Numbered from the stretch's first letter, positions 10,387 to 22,054 are shown. The stretch: 60,000 nucleotides of DNA from Owenia fusiformis (GCA_903813345.2 CAIIXF020000001.1:22279915-22339914), one strand, 5' to 3'. The notes: generated by a model not told the origin, from the letters alone. Made by a program: numbers and translations.

Positions 10387-10464
10387 GAGATGGGTAAGAG
10401 AAATGAGGAAATGGACCCTGTAATCATCAATCTCGAAACAGACCCAAGTAGTGATAGTGATTAA
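10387..10464 (+). CDS. Possible terminal exon ending in an acidic tail
   Basis: Directly after the right TTA duplication there is an open frame (MGKRNEEMDPVIINLETDPS, then SDSD and stop). Composition is protein-like and the acidic serine end is typical of a C-terminus. A possible acceptor (cattag) is made by the transposon end and its duplication, so the insertion may have cut or created this exon boundary. Family unknown. Confidence 0.25.
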   Translation, partial: EMGKRNEEMDPVIINLETDPSSDSD

Positions 10465-11160
10465 ACCTTTCTCGTTGAGTACTTATGAAAAACTTTAGTT
10501 GTACCTTCGAGATGGTCCATTGTAGTACGTAACCCACCCATACCTTTATGCATATGAAGTACAATTAAACATACTTACTTACTCCCTGATTTTCATATTT
10601 TTGTTTACACCATGTTTAAGTCTCTTGGAATTTTGTTTTCTAGTTTAAAAAAATCAACTGGAGAAAAAATTATTGAATCTTAAATTCATTTGGGACAGAG
10701 GCATTCATTTGCAACATATTGTTGTTTTGTGAATAAAAAAATTATTGCAAAATATAACCAAAATGCTCATTTCTAATGCAACGACATGGACTTTAGTTTT
10801 CTAATACACTTTAACTTGAGAATTACAAAGCTACAATTTACTTATCATACAAGAAAAACGTGATGTATATAGTAAACGGAACAGCAATGTGGTAATCAAA
10901 CATGCTTTACTGAATTTATAGTATATGTTATGATATATTGATAAATATCATATCAATTTGAGTGATGTCGTTTTCATCGACGAGTTGATATCAAAATGAA
11001 CACGAGGCAATAAAATCATATCACAACTTGATATCGGGTTTATCCCATGATGAAAATAAAAAAAATCGTCCATCATACGGATCTCCATAGTTTCAGGTAT
11101 ATCACTGGATGTTATTTTAAAGATAACACATCAGCCTACATTAAGACAGCAGAATCATCA
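10465..11160. other. AT-rich DNA with diverged repeat copy 2 (10770-10970)
   Basis: 10770-10970 is the partner of 1080-1275. No gene was recognised in the rest. Confidence 0.45.
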
Positions 11161-11182
11161 GTCAAGAGCAATGCATAATATA

Positions 11183-11680
11183 GGAATATCCTATGGTTTT
11201 GGAAAAATATCATTTATATCTGACTGGATATCGATATCTTCACGAGTGATCGCAGCGAATAAGTGAAGATATTGATATCCATGAGTGGATATAATTGATA
11301 TTTTTGAAAAATCATAGGATTGTCCGTTTATCCCATGGGAAATCATCATCTGGGAAAAAAAGTTGAAAAAATTCACAACAATTTTTTGAAAATTGAAAAG
11401 GAGTTTGAAAAGAATTCAATTTTGCAAAAATATGAAAATTCTTTTTAAAAACAATCGAATATACCATCGAATATCACTTTTGAAACTATCGAATATCTCT
11501 TTTGAAAACATCGAATATCAATTTTTAAGTAGTGATATTCGATTGTTTGAAAGTTATATTCGATGGTTTGGGAATCTTTTGCTAAAATATGATATCTTGA
11601 TGCACATATCAAATATATCTTCACGTGATATTCGATCTATATCCTTGAAACCATGTGATAACATATGATATCAAAGTCAA
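11183..11680. repeat. GATATC / CGAATATC-rich nested palindromes
   Basis: Two adjacent foldbacks. 11183-11325 pairs gaatatcctatggttttgg with its diverged complement near 11300-11325 around a centre near 11250, including gatatcgatatcttcac and gtgaagatattgatatc. 11450-11575 has direct copies of atcgaatat(c/a) on the left and their complements (gatattcgat, tatattcgat) on the right. The segment is strongly enriched in GATATC and AATATC hexamers and looks like a foldback MITE or a cluster of them. Confidence 0.65.
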
Positions 11681-11828
11681 ATATTTAAATAAAGAGTTGG
11701 AAAAGTAAAAAAGGAGAACTGTTGAACACCTGAACACCTAAATGGAAAAAATGATGAACTTACCTATCTAGGGAGGTTTTTTAGAATGGGGGTATGAGAA
11801 CACCTGAAAGCACTTTGTGATGGCATAG

Positions 11829-12206
11829 AATGTTGTCCCAAAATATCACTCAAAAGGTGTTAAGGCACTTCCTCATCAACCTCTATACTCACAAAATGCA
11901 GCTGAACAAGAAGCTAAAAGAATGTGATGGGTTTAAACAAACGATATGACCTGGTTCATAGATTCTGGTTTGTTTCAAAGGGATTAAATTTAATTTTCAC
12001 TCCATCTCACATTGGTTAGAAGTAAAATTATTTTCCATACCAACTCCAGAAATGTTCACACCATATCCTGATTACCAGTGTGTATGTTTACCCCACGTTT
12101 AATGTTTAATATTGCATGTGTTTACAGTGTCAAGGTAACAAAAGTCACCTACAGAGAAGATGACAGCATTGCAATGATCTTTCAGAAATCATATGTCATG
12201 TCATGA
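11829..12206 (+). CDS. Two-exon 3' end of an unrecognised gene
   Basis: Exon 1 is 11829-11923: acceptor gcatag, then NVVPKYHSKGVKALPHQPLY and SQNAAEQEAKR, donor AAT|gtgatg, phase 2. Exon 2 is 12128-12206: acceptor gtgtttacag, then VKVTKVTYREDDSIAMIFQK, SYVMS and stop. The phases match exactly and the exons give 57 residues. The upstream exon boundary is weak, because an in-frame TAG lies directly before it, so earlier exons must be spliced in. The gene converges on the PRPP synthetase gene, with about 640 bp between their stop codons. The family was not identified. Confidence 0.5.
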
Positions 12207-12849
12207 ATTAAAGAAACTCGGCAGTTTGAGACTCTGGCATAATAAATGATAATTTCTAAATGAAAATACAATTATGGAGTTGTGGTGGATATTTTCTTGC
12301 TCAGATAGGTGATAAAGGAGACAGTTATTACAAGGTACCATTATACCATATCTGGGGGATTTTTTTGTATGATAATAGTTGGTACAGTAAGTGTACATAT
12401 TGATAAAAATACTAAATTATTACCTTTTCAGTAATTGAATAGACAAATATACATGTTATGTAGATATTTAGTTCAACTATAACAATACAAATTTATTTCA
12501 GTTCATAAAATTATATTAAAATACGAAATATGCGTAATTTCTTGTACATTTTATGTGAAGTTTATGGCACAAAAGATCTCAATGGTTAACAATAATAAAT
12601 ATGAATCACAATATAGTTGAGTCCAATATCTGAGATGAAAATATTTGGATTCAAATCGATTTTCTGGCTTTGTGACCAAAGGTTTACAAAATGCTAGTTA
12701 ACATGATGTTAATCTTAAAAGGCCAAAGATTAATAAAATGCTAGTTTCCTTAAGATTCTAGCATGGGCTTTCATCTAGTTAAAAGCCCATGGTTAACATA
12801 ATGCTAGTCTACTGTATGTAATGAATATGTTACGAGATTCATTTCCATG
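12207..12849. other. Convergent intergenic spacer
   Basis: Probably holds the 3' untranslated regions of both flanking genes. A TTTATT at 12492 (AATAAA on the minus strand) could be a polyadenylation signal for the PRPP synthetase gene. The phrase aatgctagt recurs at 12690-12810 in a short imperfect repeat with cccatggttaaca / gttaacatgatg. Confidence 0.4.
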
Positions 12850-15800
12850 TCATTGAAGCAAGTCATAACCTAACAGCGTGTCTGCTATCACATCACTAAG
12901 CGAAAGAAGTTTAAACGGGGAATGTTGTGCAATTTGTGTTGAATGTGGTACACTGTCAGTGATCCAAAAGTTTTCAAACTTGACACTGTCCCCTGTAAAT
13001 GATTTCCAAGAGTCTTTGGGAAACACAGCATGTGTTACATAGGCACTGATTTTATCTGCTCCAGCCTTTAACAGAGCCTGAAGTGAAAACATTATAAACA
13101 TTCAAATCAAACAATCTAATCTCACTAAACACTATTCTAATATTTTCCTTTTTTAAAAAAAAATTCTCACAAAGCAATTGATGGAGTAGCATGAACATAA
13201 TCATTTTTGATTAATCTTTCACAATGTTAAACAAAAAATACAATATTTCTGTAAAAATCTCACCCTTCCACATTCTTTTAGAGTCCCTCCAGTTTGAATG
13301 AGATCATCTACTATTATCACATGCAGTCCCATTGGGTCTCCTAGAGAGGGAAGTGATATCTTTGTTAAACTATAGGAAACCTTAATTCAACACCTTCATA
13401 ACCAAATGTCACATTAAATCATTTCTGCCAATCAAGGTCTCTTAATGTTATATCTAAGGTTAATTGAAAATCAATAATCCAGCCAAATAATCAATTATGT
13501 TGTTTTATATGATTGTCTGGTTTTTTGAATATTATCGAGTTGTTCATCTTAGTGTTTGATTTAACATGCTAGCCAAATGTGAGGAATAAAAATGGTACTG
13601 TGATGAAGAAATATTAAGGAGTTGTTTTACTTTAAAGGTTTTACAGTGCATACATCCAAAATAAATAATAATACAGTAAAACCTGTCTAATCCGAACACC
13701 ATTGCGACTGGCTAAAAGTGTTCCGATTAAGAGGTGTTCGGATTGCATAAGCAAGACTCAGGATTTGAAGAAATATAAATAAATAATAAAAAATTTAAAT
13801 GTATTCTCAATAAATGTTAATATTTCTATTGACCACATAGCTTTATGGCATTCCAAAATCCAATTCAAATATATTTTTATTCATGCTAGAAAGACCTATG
13901 ATTGAGACCATTTGATGTTTTTTCAAAGTTTCGATATGAAAAAAACATGATAGTGCACGTGTTTGTACACTACAATATAAAACAGAGAATAATTTGTGTC
14001 AAATATAGCACATATCGGATATAGGATATACTGTGATGGATTGAATATGGGTTTTATCCCAAGGACCAATATGATATTTCCATTTTAATAAAGGAGTGGG
14101 TCTGGAGATTCCACTGCGATATATATTTGAATATGGGTTTTATACAAAGGACCAATATGATATTTCCGTTTTAATAAAGGAGTGGGTCTGGAGATTCAAC
14201 TGCGATATATTTTCAAAGGTTCACAAGAAGATATCAAAAAGCTCAAAGTGCTGTTGAAAAAGGAGCAAAACATTCTTTGCTAGAAAGTCAACATTGAATT
14301 TTCTTGAGACCATATTTATCATATAAAAATGTTGCATGTTCACTCATCAGAACTGTGCACTAATTAGAGAGAATACGGTACTCTAGCCTAATTACCTTCA
14401 TTTATTTTGACGACCCTTTGATCTCCATCTCTGATCTTGCTACATATGATGAATCTAGCTCCAGGAAAGAAAGAGTTAAATCTCTTATGTGCACCATCAT
14501 CAGGGAATGCTATCGCTAGGTTATTCTTGTCTCCAAGGTTTCTCATCTCACGTAGCAACAATGGAATGGCAGATTCTAATCTAAACACATGAGCACAAAA
14601 TTGGTTGGATTTCAATTTAAAGAATGTTTCCATAGCACTGTCATTATATTCAACCAAGATGGAAGATCAGATTCTAAAATAAAAACATGATATGAGAGAA
14701 ACTGTTTCGATAAAATGTTTTAATTTCAATTTGAAATATTTATATGTACTTTATGCTTTAATTTCAATTTTAAATACTTTAACTTTAGCAACAATGAAAT
14801 GTCAGTTTCCAGTATAAACACATGAACAAAATTGTTTTAATAAAATACTTCAACATGATTGTATACATAACTGTGACACTTAATTCTTAAAAATAAAATC
14901 TACATGCAATTTTGCTCCCCCACCCCAACTCACTTTAATTGTTTAACATTAACCCACGAAAATAACTGAAAACAAGTGTGCTCATTCGCTAATACTTTAA
15001 CATCTTTCCTACCTAGGTATGACATTTTCAGAGAAATAAAACCTCTCCTGTAGAGCGTGTATGTCAAATATGACTAACTGAGCTGGTCCTCGTGATGTCA
15101 TAGGAATGTGCGACAACATGGCAGCTAAAGTCTGGAAGACAAAAATTATTTGAAAATAAACAATTATTTAAAGCTTTTAGAGAGAACATTGGCATGTAGA
15201 AGTACAAATAGGACACATAAAAATTTTCAATGAGTGTAACATTTGGTATTACTTATTCCGTTAAGTTTGGTTCACTCTGAATGGGGTTCATTTCTTTACC
15301 TTTGCAGTAGCAATCTGTCCCTCTTTGTCTACTCTCTCCATGGTTCCAGTGGGAAAGTAGGGCAGAATCACAGTGAAGGAACGTGCCAAATATCTGTGGG
15401 AGGCAAAATGTATGATAAATTATAACAAATCTCTTTTACCCATAGCTCATATATAAGCATATGTAAGTTTATTTTTAACAAAGTTAAATATTGTTTAAAA
15501 GTAAAATATGTTTGGTCTTCTCTTTAATTGCCATGACCCTATCATTATTGTAACCCTAACCTAATCAGTAAGATTATGAACAACTTTAATACAGTAATAA
15601 GATTTAAATAAAATGTATGACAAATAGTATCTTACCTTGGAATAGCATACATGATTCCCAGTTGCTCAAAGATAACTTGAGGGGAATGAAAGCTTGCAAG
15701 GAAAATAACTGAAATAAAATCAACTTTTTAAAATAAGAATTCTTAATTCAATAAATTCAACATCGAAAAAGAAAAAAATGTTTGTATGTGACCAATTCTC

Positions 15801-16818
15801 AGATTTGGTAATAGAAATCAAGATCATTAATTTTGAATAGCTAGGATGAAATAAAAAGTACAGTAATATGTTACGTCTTATAAAATTATTATAAGATGCC
15901 TTTATACATGTACAATTGTACATGCATTTTGCATGTTGTTATTTTGATGATAATAAAAAGGTAAGGCCTAAATCTTTTATGCTTAGTAATAAATATTCTA
16001 TCTCACCATCCTTTCCTGCAATTTCTTTGACATCATTTATGAAAAGATTTGGAAAGCCATCATTAAATTTTCCCCAGTTGATTGATTTCTTGAAACAGAC
16101 AGACCGTGGCTCTAGTGCTCCTTTGAATGAAGAAGATCTGGACAAATGCTGGAACAAAATGTAAAATGTGTCAACAAATATACAATATGTACAAAATGTC
16201 ATGTTGTCCATGTACAATACATACATTGTACATGTACATGCACAGAAATGTATGAGTTGTTGAAATGTGTTTGTGATATACTCCATACATGCATGTGCAT
16301 GTAAATATTGTACATATACATGTAACCTTATGTTGTACATACCTGTTCATGTAAAATATTTTACCCAAGAGGGACCCTCATTGCCCCAAGCACAGGAACT
16401 GTGTACTGTACATGTAAATTGACTTTCTGTTCTGATAGTCAAAACTCAATATTTTTCACTAAAGTAATTGGAAGAATGCTAATATCTGTACAAGTCTATG
16501 TGCCCTCTAGAAGGCATTGGTATTACTGAATAGTATTATACCCCCGATTACACCCCGGGATTACACCATTACATTGATGCATTGGAAAAACAAAACGAAA
16601 GTGAATCACATAGGAGAGTTGTCATCATCTCAATTGCACTGTACAGTCAACGAAAGAATTAACACATGAACATAACAAAGTCTTACCCGCGTAAGCATTT
16701 CACTCTCCTGGGAGACAAACTCATGTTTACCGTCAGCTGAGCATGTTCGAGCAATCTTCTCAGCAACAACCTCCATTTCCGGGTGAGAAAAAAGACAAAT
16801 TTGACTTCTAGTCGCCAT
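12850..16818 (-). CDS. Class II (plant-type) ribose-phosphate pyrophosphokinase (PRPP synthetase)
   Basis: Makes PRPP from ribose 5-phosphate and ATP for nucleotide, NAD, His and Trp pathways. Eight exons: 16687-16818, 16007-16148, 15636-15708, 15300-15393, 15013-15131, 14396-14580, 13264-13340 and 12850-13077. All have GT-AG ends and consistent phases, and they total 1,050 nt (349 residues plus stop). Diagnostic segments in order: [80 protein letters not shown], the PRPP-binding loop [14 protein letters not shown] (exon 7), [14 protein letters not shown] and FWITDSVPH. These match plant PRS3/PRS4 rather than the ordinary animal PRPS1/2, which has other ATP-site and allosteric segments. Class II enzymes are known to be phosphate-independent and not inhibited by ADP. 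No transit peptide is evident. The intron at 13341-14395 carries transposon and duplication debris. Confidence 0.93.
13674..13760 (+). mobile_element. Pogo/Tigger-like terminal fragment in an intron
   Basis: The sequence after TA (13672-13673), CAGTAAAACCTGTCTAATCC, is the same terminus as the full element at 39508-40861. No opposite end was found, so it is a truncated copy in intron 6 of the PRPP synthetase gene. Confidence 0.6.
14040..14215. repeat. About 89-bp direct duplication in an intron
   Basis: Two adjacent near-identical copies of a block beginning tgaatatgggttttat and ending ctggagattc(c/a)actgcgata lie in intron 6 of the PRPP synthetase gene. Confidence 0.8.
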
Positions 16819-17858
16819 TTATGAAGCGTTTGATGGTCTATTTCTCCTTTCTATATATGTAATGCACGAGAAACGTATATGTTGTTCCTAATGATATCAC
16901 TAAATATATCTTTTATTAACTAACAATGGCATTACATAGAAATAAAAGTAATCTTTATCGATTGTTTACATCCCTGATCACCATTTTGAAAAGCTAGATG
17001 TCAAACTACTTGAACGAGATCAAAAAACGAAATGGTGTTGATTTTACAGTTGAATATTGAAGTTCAACCAAATAAAGTAAAATACATTAAAAGAGTTGAT
17101 AAATATCATTCTTAGATAATATTTACAAATATTGTATATTATTAACATTAATCATCTTTAACGATTTCTTTGTACTGTGGTTACAAGTTTGACATTTAGC
17201 ACCAAGCACTTGTCAAGGCCACGTGATAGAGGTAAACAATAACAATAACAAGGAAGCAGTTAAAAGTGAAGAGAGAAGTCTGCTACACAGTAAATAACAA
17301 CAGCTTGCATCATGCAGTCATGAAAATCCGGTTAACAAAAATAGAATGTAGTAAGGATAATGATCTGATCGTCTATAGTCTGTACATAGGAGTTGTATAA
17401 CGATTGTTTTCGAAAGTGAAAGTAGGTCATTGTTGAGCCAATGAATCATAAATACTGCTATTGATTGGACGAGAGGCTCGCCTGCAATACCATATATGGT
17501 TATATTAATGATAACATTATATTCACCTCACCCAATGCACTTTGGATGCAATTCGTACAGGTTTAGGAATGATTTCACCGTTTTGACCATATATAGTCAA
17601 TCAGATCAGGGTCTGAGAAAGAAAGCATCGAGTAAGATTTGCTTGTGCCTGTAGATTTGGTATGCGTTGATCAAGCGGCAGAAGCTGACAACACAGACTT
17701 ACTGTAACAGTTCAAGGAGGCTGGATTATGTACAACATTACATTTTACGACGTTCAACGGGTTACATTCGAAACCACAGGAGCTGAAGAGCTGATAAATT
17801 GAATACCGACAATCAACAACTCAAAGTGATTAATATACATTGTAGTTAGACAATAAAG
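16819..17858. promoter_or_regulatory. Shared upstream region of two divergent genes
   Basis: About 1.04 kb separates the start codons of the PRPP synthetase gene (-) and the SOCS-box gene (+), so both promoters and 5' untranslated regions must lie here unless there are distant upstream exons. No convincing TATA box or CpG island was identified. Confidence 0.4.
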
Positions 17859-20645
17859 ATGGTGATACATGAAGTTCTCCCGGCACATGTCGTCATTCAG
17901 AATGCTATACCTCCAGTCCATGGTGCATTGCAGCAGCAAAATCAACAGCCAAACCAACAGCAAAATAACCAGCACAACCAGCAACACAATCAACAGCACA
18001 ACCAGCAGCACAACCAACAACAGTACAACCAACAGAACCAAAATGCTGCAGCTGCTGCACCACAAAATCCTCAATGGTGGCAGCAACAAATGCAACTACA
18101 GCATCAAATACAGCAACAACAGCAACAGTTGCCTCAAAGACCAAAGTTTGACAAAACTCTTGAAACTCTGTTCCGGGGAAACATTAGACTCTGGATGAAT
18201 GATATGGGTAGGTCAATAATAATTAGTTTAAGGTCATATCAGATTCATTTGCAAAGCAATGATCAGCTTCAATATCTCACCTTAGCCATCTATTTTCAAA
18301 AATCACAACCATTAAGAAAATACAAGGGAGTTAATCATTCTAGTGAGGTTTGATTGTGCATCGTGTATTCAAATGTATTATGAAATTTTCTCTTAAGAAT
18401 CCTTTAAAACTTTTAAGTATTTACTTTATTTAGTGGATCTATTTATCTAGTCCATGCACTAAGCCCATGAAGATTTTGGAGTTAAAACGCAACGCATTGA
18501 AAGCACATCATTGAGGTCAAAGTCGTATTGAATAGGCCAGATGCATCCATCACTTCTTTGAAATTATTGATGGGTGTCTACATCATTGATTATATGAGGT
18601 CACGCAAGGTCAATGTCAAAAAATGATTGGAAGTGAAAAAGTGTTGACTTTTGTTTTCACCAAAGCGATTATTTCAGTGTCTATGGGATTTGACGAGCGG
18701 GATAAAGCTACAATTTTGGAGCTGTTCAGAAGTGATAGAGACTTTAAACCTTCTCAGATCTATGTCCTAGGGAGCAAGCTATATCATATTCAGGTTAGAG
18801 GAGTTCGGGTCTATATCCAGGAGCTTGGAGTTGATGAGACGCAAACTGATGCCGGGGCAAGCTGTGTTAGCTTTGAATACCGTAACTCAATGCAGCCTGC
18901 TGACGTCAACATTATAGGTAGTCATAATTATATCATGGAAAGCCGTTGTTCGTTTAACTGTAAAAGAAAATCTTAATTTTTTCGATTGTAATATATATAT
19001 GTCTAAATTGTAAATATATCTAATGCACTTGTATACCACATACCATGCATGATCACATCAATGCTAATTTAGCCGCAACATTCTGCATGACGCACTTTTT
19101 CTTTTACACGATTTTAAACATTAGTGATTTATAAAAATAAAATCAATTTTATTGTTAGTTTATATAAGTGTTCGTGTTCGTGCTATGCAGTGTGTCCAGC
19201 TATGAATTATCACCGTTCATTACTTTGTTATTTGAAGGCCACTGTGGGAACATATACATTGGCTATACATATTACAAAAGCAGAAGCGATGCTGAAATTA
19301 AGATGTTTGATAGTACAACTGGAGACGTCACTACTGTCGGTGTCTGGAGGCACGGACGCCGAGGGATGACAGGACCAAACTGTATTGCTGGGTGGTCGGA
19401 CTTTTCATGTAGCTTCAGCGCCGACAGGGAATACTGTCTCGTCGTTGGACCCTCTCCCGGACAGAATCCCAGCACTTGCAAGCTAATTGAACTGGCCGCT
19501 AAGACATTCGTTGAGGTGTGTGAAAAATGAAATGTAATGCGACGGTTTATATTTTTAAACAAAAAGTGTTCTTTCTGAAAAATTCTAATCAATTAATTAT
19601 ATCTGCTTTTTTAATTTAGGACATTTCAGAGAAATCGGATTTAGTAAAAATCAGTTAAAAACGACTTTGAAATACATGTATTAGGCTAGTTTGCTTTTAT
19701 TTTTTAGAAGCAGGATAATCGTTTTTCATCTTTTAATAACTAATTTCAGACAATCAAGTTTGACAAGCGAACGTATGGGGTTCCATTTAGGGCAGTATTT
19801 GACCCGCGGCCACACAGACCACATATTCTGACGTTCATAGTTGGAAGCGGACAAACTCGTCTCTCTAGGGGTACCCTGGCCCAGTACGATGTGGTGGATA
19901 AGACCGTAAATTCCCAATACAAAGATTTTGAATTTTGGTAAGTTTTCTCTTGGTACTTGGTACTCTATTTGTGATTGTAAAACAGTTAAGATACGCATAG
20001 TCCATTGATAAAGCAGATGTGAAGAACGTGAGAGGTTTATTAAAGAGGCCAGATTACCCGTTCAGGTTAACCACAATATTTTACTTATGTTGTCCTTGCA
20101 GTTGTGACTTACTCCAGCACACCAAAGATGGAGAGTTTCTTCTCGCATTAACTCGAAAGCGAGAAGAGTTATGGATCTTCGACTCAGATGATCTTACCCC
20201 ACTATTCGCCCTAACCTACAAGTCGATACGATCGAAGCTTTGTCAGTTATTTCCACTCATGTCTAAATGTGGCACTCGAATGGCGTTCGTTACTAAAGAA
20301 AGTCACCAAAGACACTTAAAGAAACGTAAAGATTCTACTACAGACTGGCGAAGAAAGGCGGAAACGCTCAAATCAGTTTCTAAGGATAAAAAGTTGGAAG
20401 AACCAGCAGCTGAAATGTCTCCAAAACCAGATGATGCTGATGATATTGACAATGATGATGATGGTGGGCTGGTTGATGAATTCATGCAAGATTTATCTTA
20501 TAACGTACAAGTGTACAAGCTACCTGAGAGACTGCATACTCTACAAGCATTGTGTAGGAAACCAATATTGCAACGTGTTCAGTTGGAGAGAATTCAAGAT
20601 CTGCCTATTCCACCAAGACTTCAGTCTTACTTAAACTGGCAATGA
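17859..20645 (+). CDS. SOCS-box protein with Gln/Asn-rich N-terminus
   Basis: Probable substrate receptor of a Cullin5-ElonginBC ubiquitin ligase, inferred from the SOCS box. Exon 1 (17859-18207) encodes a Q/N/H repeat and FDKTLETLFRGN. Exon 2 starts at 18678 after tttcag (GFDERDKATILELFRSDRDF) and ends at 18793 or 18917. Exon 3 is about 19191-19515 (GNIYIGYTYYKSRSDAEIKM, NCIAGWSDFSCSFS). Exon 4 is 19750-19937. Exon 5 is 20102-20645. Phases agree except at the exon 2/3 junction, where no donor I found fits the acceptor at 19190, so a small exon or alternative site is missing. The C-terminus LHTLQALCRKPI...IQDLPIPPRLQSYL has the SOCS BC-box (L...LCR) and the Cul5-box LPxP. The middle has repeated strand-turn segments, possibly a beta-propeller (inference). 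An acidic DDADDIDNDDD linker precedes the box. Confidence 0.82.
17926..18135 (+). repeat. CAG/CAA-rich coding microsatellite
   Basis: An imperfect cagcaacac/caacagcac repeat in exon 1 of the SOCS-box gene encodes poly(Q/N/H). The mix of CAG, CAA, AAC and CAC codons makes it an interrupted, probably length-variable tract. Confidence 0.8.
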
Positions 20646-21547
20646 AACGTCACTATAGAGCGCTTACATGTCTAACACTCTGGTAATTGAATTGTGATAA
20701 GTGCTTGTGAACCGTAACAAATTATACAAATTGCACAATTTTATATTTGAAAAATATGTAATTCATGCTTGCATCATCGATTTATTGATTTTTGGTATTG
20801 CACATTTTGATAAAGTAAAATAAGATCGAAATTTTGATTTTTGAGTTTTTTATATTCTATTGTTTTATTTTGACGAACTATAAGCGTCGAATATTCCAAT
20901 TATTTTATTTCCTTGGTTCCATGACCATCAATATGTTGAATTTCGAGTATAAACTACATGTAACTCCACGTGTCTGGCGCTTTTCATCTGAGGCGCATGA
21001 TCTCTCGATACAAATAAAACTTCCATTAATGACCAAGGGAAAATCAATACCCGGTGATTTCAGAGGGTATTTTCATTTTGTTTTAGACGTGCACTGCATG
21101 AACCGGGTATTGTAACGCCCTTGTCTCCACCTTCGAAATACAATATTTCAATTTGAAAACTTTTACTTTTACATATTTGTTGTTAGCCATGTTTCCTCAT
21201 CTCATCTGCTTTGGTAATTTGAGACACCGCGTGTCGAAGTGCGCCAAATGAAAAGAAGAGCTTAGTTTAGAATCAAATTTCAACATATCCGGCAGCTCCC
21301 CCATCTGATATTGTATTTCATTTAATTGACAAACTAAGAAATTTTGAGACTAATATTTTAACTAAACCAGCTGAGACGAGGAAACCTTGCCCCATAGTAC
21401 CTGGTCGCTCCACCATGTCATACTCTGTTATGTTAAGTACTTAATTCGAACATGACTGTATTCACGCATTCTTTAAACTGTAAACAAAGTCAACATTTCA
21501 CCTGTGATATATTCGCGATCAATACCCCTGTTAATACGTGTAACGTG
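20646..21547. other. Intergenic; diverged inverted repeat 21189-21390
   Basis: catgtttcctcatctcatctg at 21189 is inverted near 21367 (cagctgagacgaggaaaccttg), which suggests a foldback of about 200 bp. No gene was recognised. Confidence 0.4.
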
Positions 21548-21555
21548 TGACGTCA
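21548..21555. promoter_or_regulatory. CRE-like site TGACGTCA
   Basis: A perfect palindromic cAMP-response element 19 bp before the ATG of the putative first exon at 21574. Perfect CRE sites near transcription starts are common in animal promoters. The function here is inferred from position. Confidence 0.55.
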
Positions 21556-21573
21556 TAACGGTGGGTGGTAGTA

Positions 21574-21607
21574 ATGGCGGACCATGATGAATATTCGAAA
21601 CAATTTG
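21574..21607 (+). CDS. Putative first coding exon of an interrupted gene
   Basis: ATGGCGGAC opens a short exon (MADHDEYSKQF plus one base) ending at a consensus donor, TTTG|gtgagt, phase 1. The preceding CRE-like site, the Kozak-compatible start and the M-A-D beginning are typical of a housekeeping-type first exon. The retrotransposon begins 151 bp downstream in antisense, so it would lie in the first intron. I could not find the second exon, and the protein is too short to identify. Confidence 0.45.
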
Positions 21608-21885
21608 GTGAGTTTTCATATTCGAATCGTAATATAGACCTCAGAGCAGGGGTAATATCGTCGAATACACCCCTTGGGGCTAGGCACACAAGCTTTCGAA
21701 CCCCTCACTCCCTTCGGTCGTTCTGTGAACGTGGGGAAATCACAAAAACTAAGAATATTGTAACAGTTAGGCCTTTTTGTGGATATTTTGGTAGTGTGGA
21801 CTAATAGGCCTCTGTATACCTTGTGGGTTACGTGACACACGTTAAATGTGTTTGCACCAAAGATTCAACAGAACTTTTAATTATA

Positions 21886-21891
21886 TTTATT
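21886..21891 (-). promoter_or_regulatory. LTR polyadenylation signal (AATAAA)
   Basis: AATAAA on the minus strand, about 130 bp before the end of the LTR in element direction. The same signal is at 35207-35212 in the other LTR. It is the best placed candidate for 3' end formation. Confidence 0.5.
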
Positions 21892-22054
21892 ACACAACAA
21901 ACGATATATTGTGGCGTCTGTAGGCCCAAAATTGTGTACATCAAATAGCAAAATGTCCTTATAATAAACTGGAATAGAACCAATGTTCGTTGTTGTTGTT
22001 ATTATTCACTGTAAGTCCAAACATATAAGCATCAATTGTGGGATTGGATTGAAG

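Noticed and set aside
17754-18144. Minus-strand frames rich in Val/Leu or Ala/Val opposite the Q-rich exon
   Set aside because: They are the antisense of the CAG/CAA repeat. The plus-strand exon has a donor, the right phase and downstream exons.
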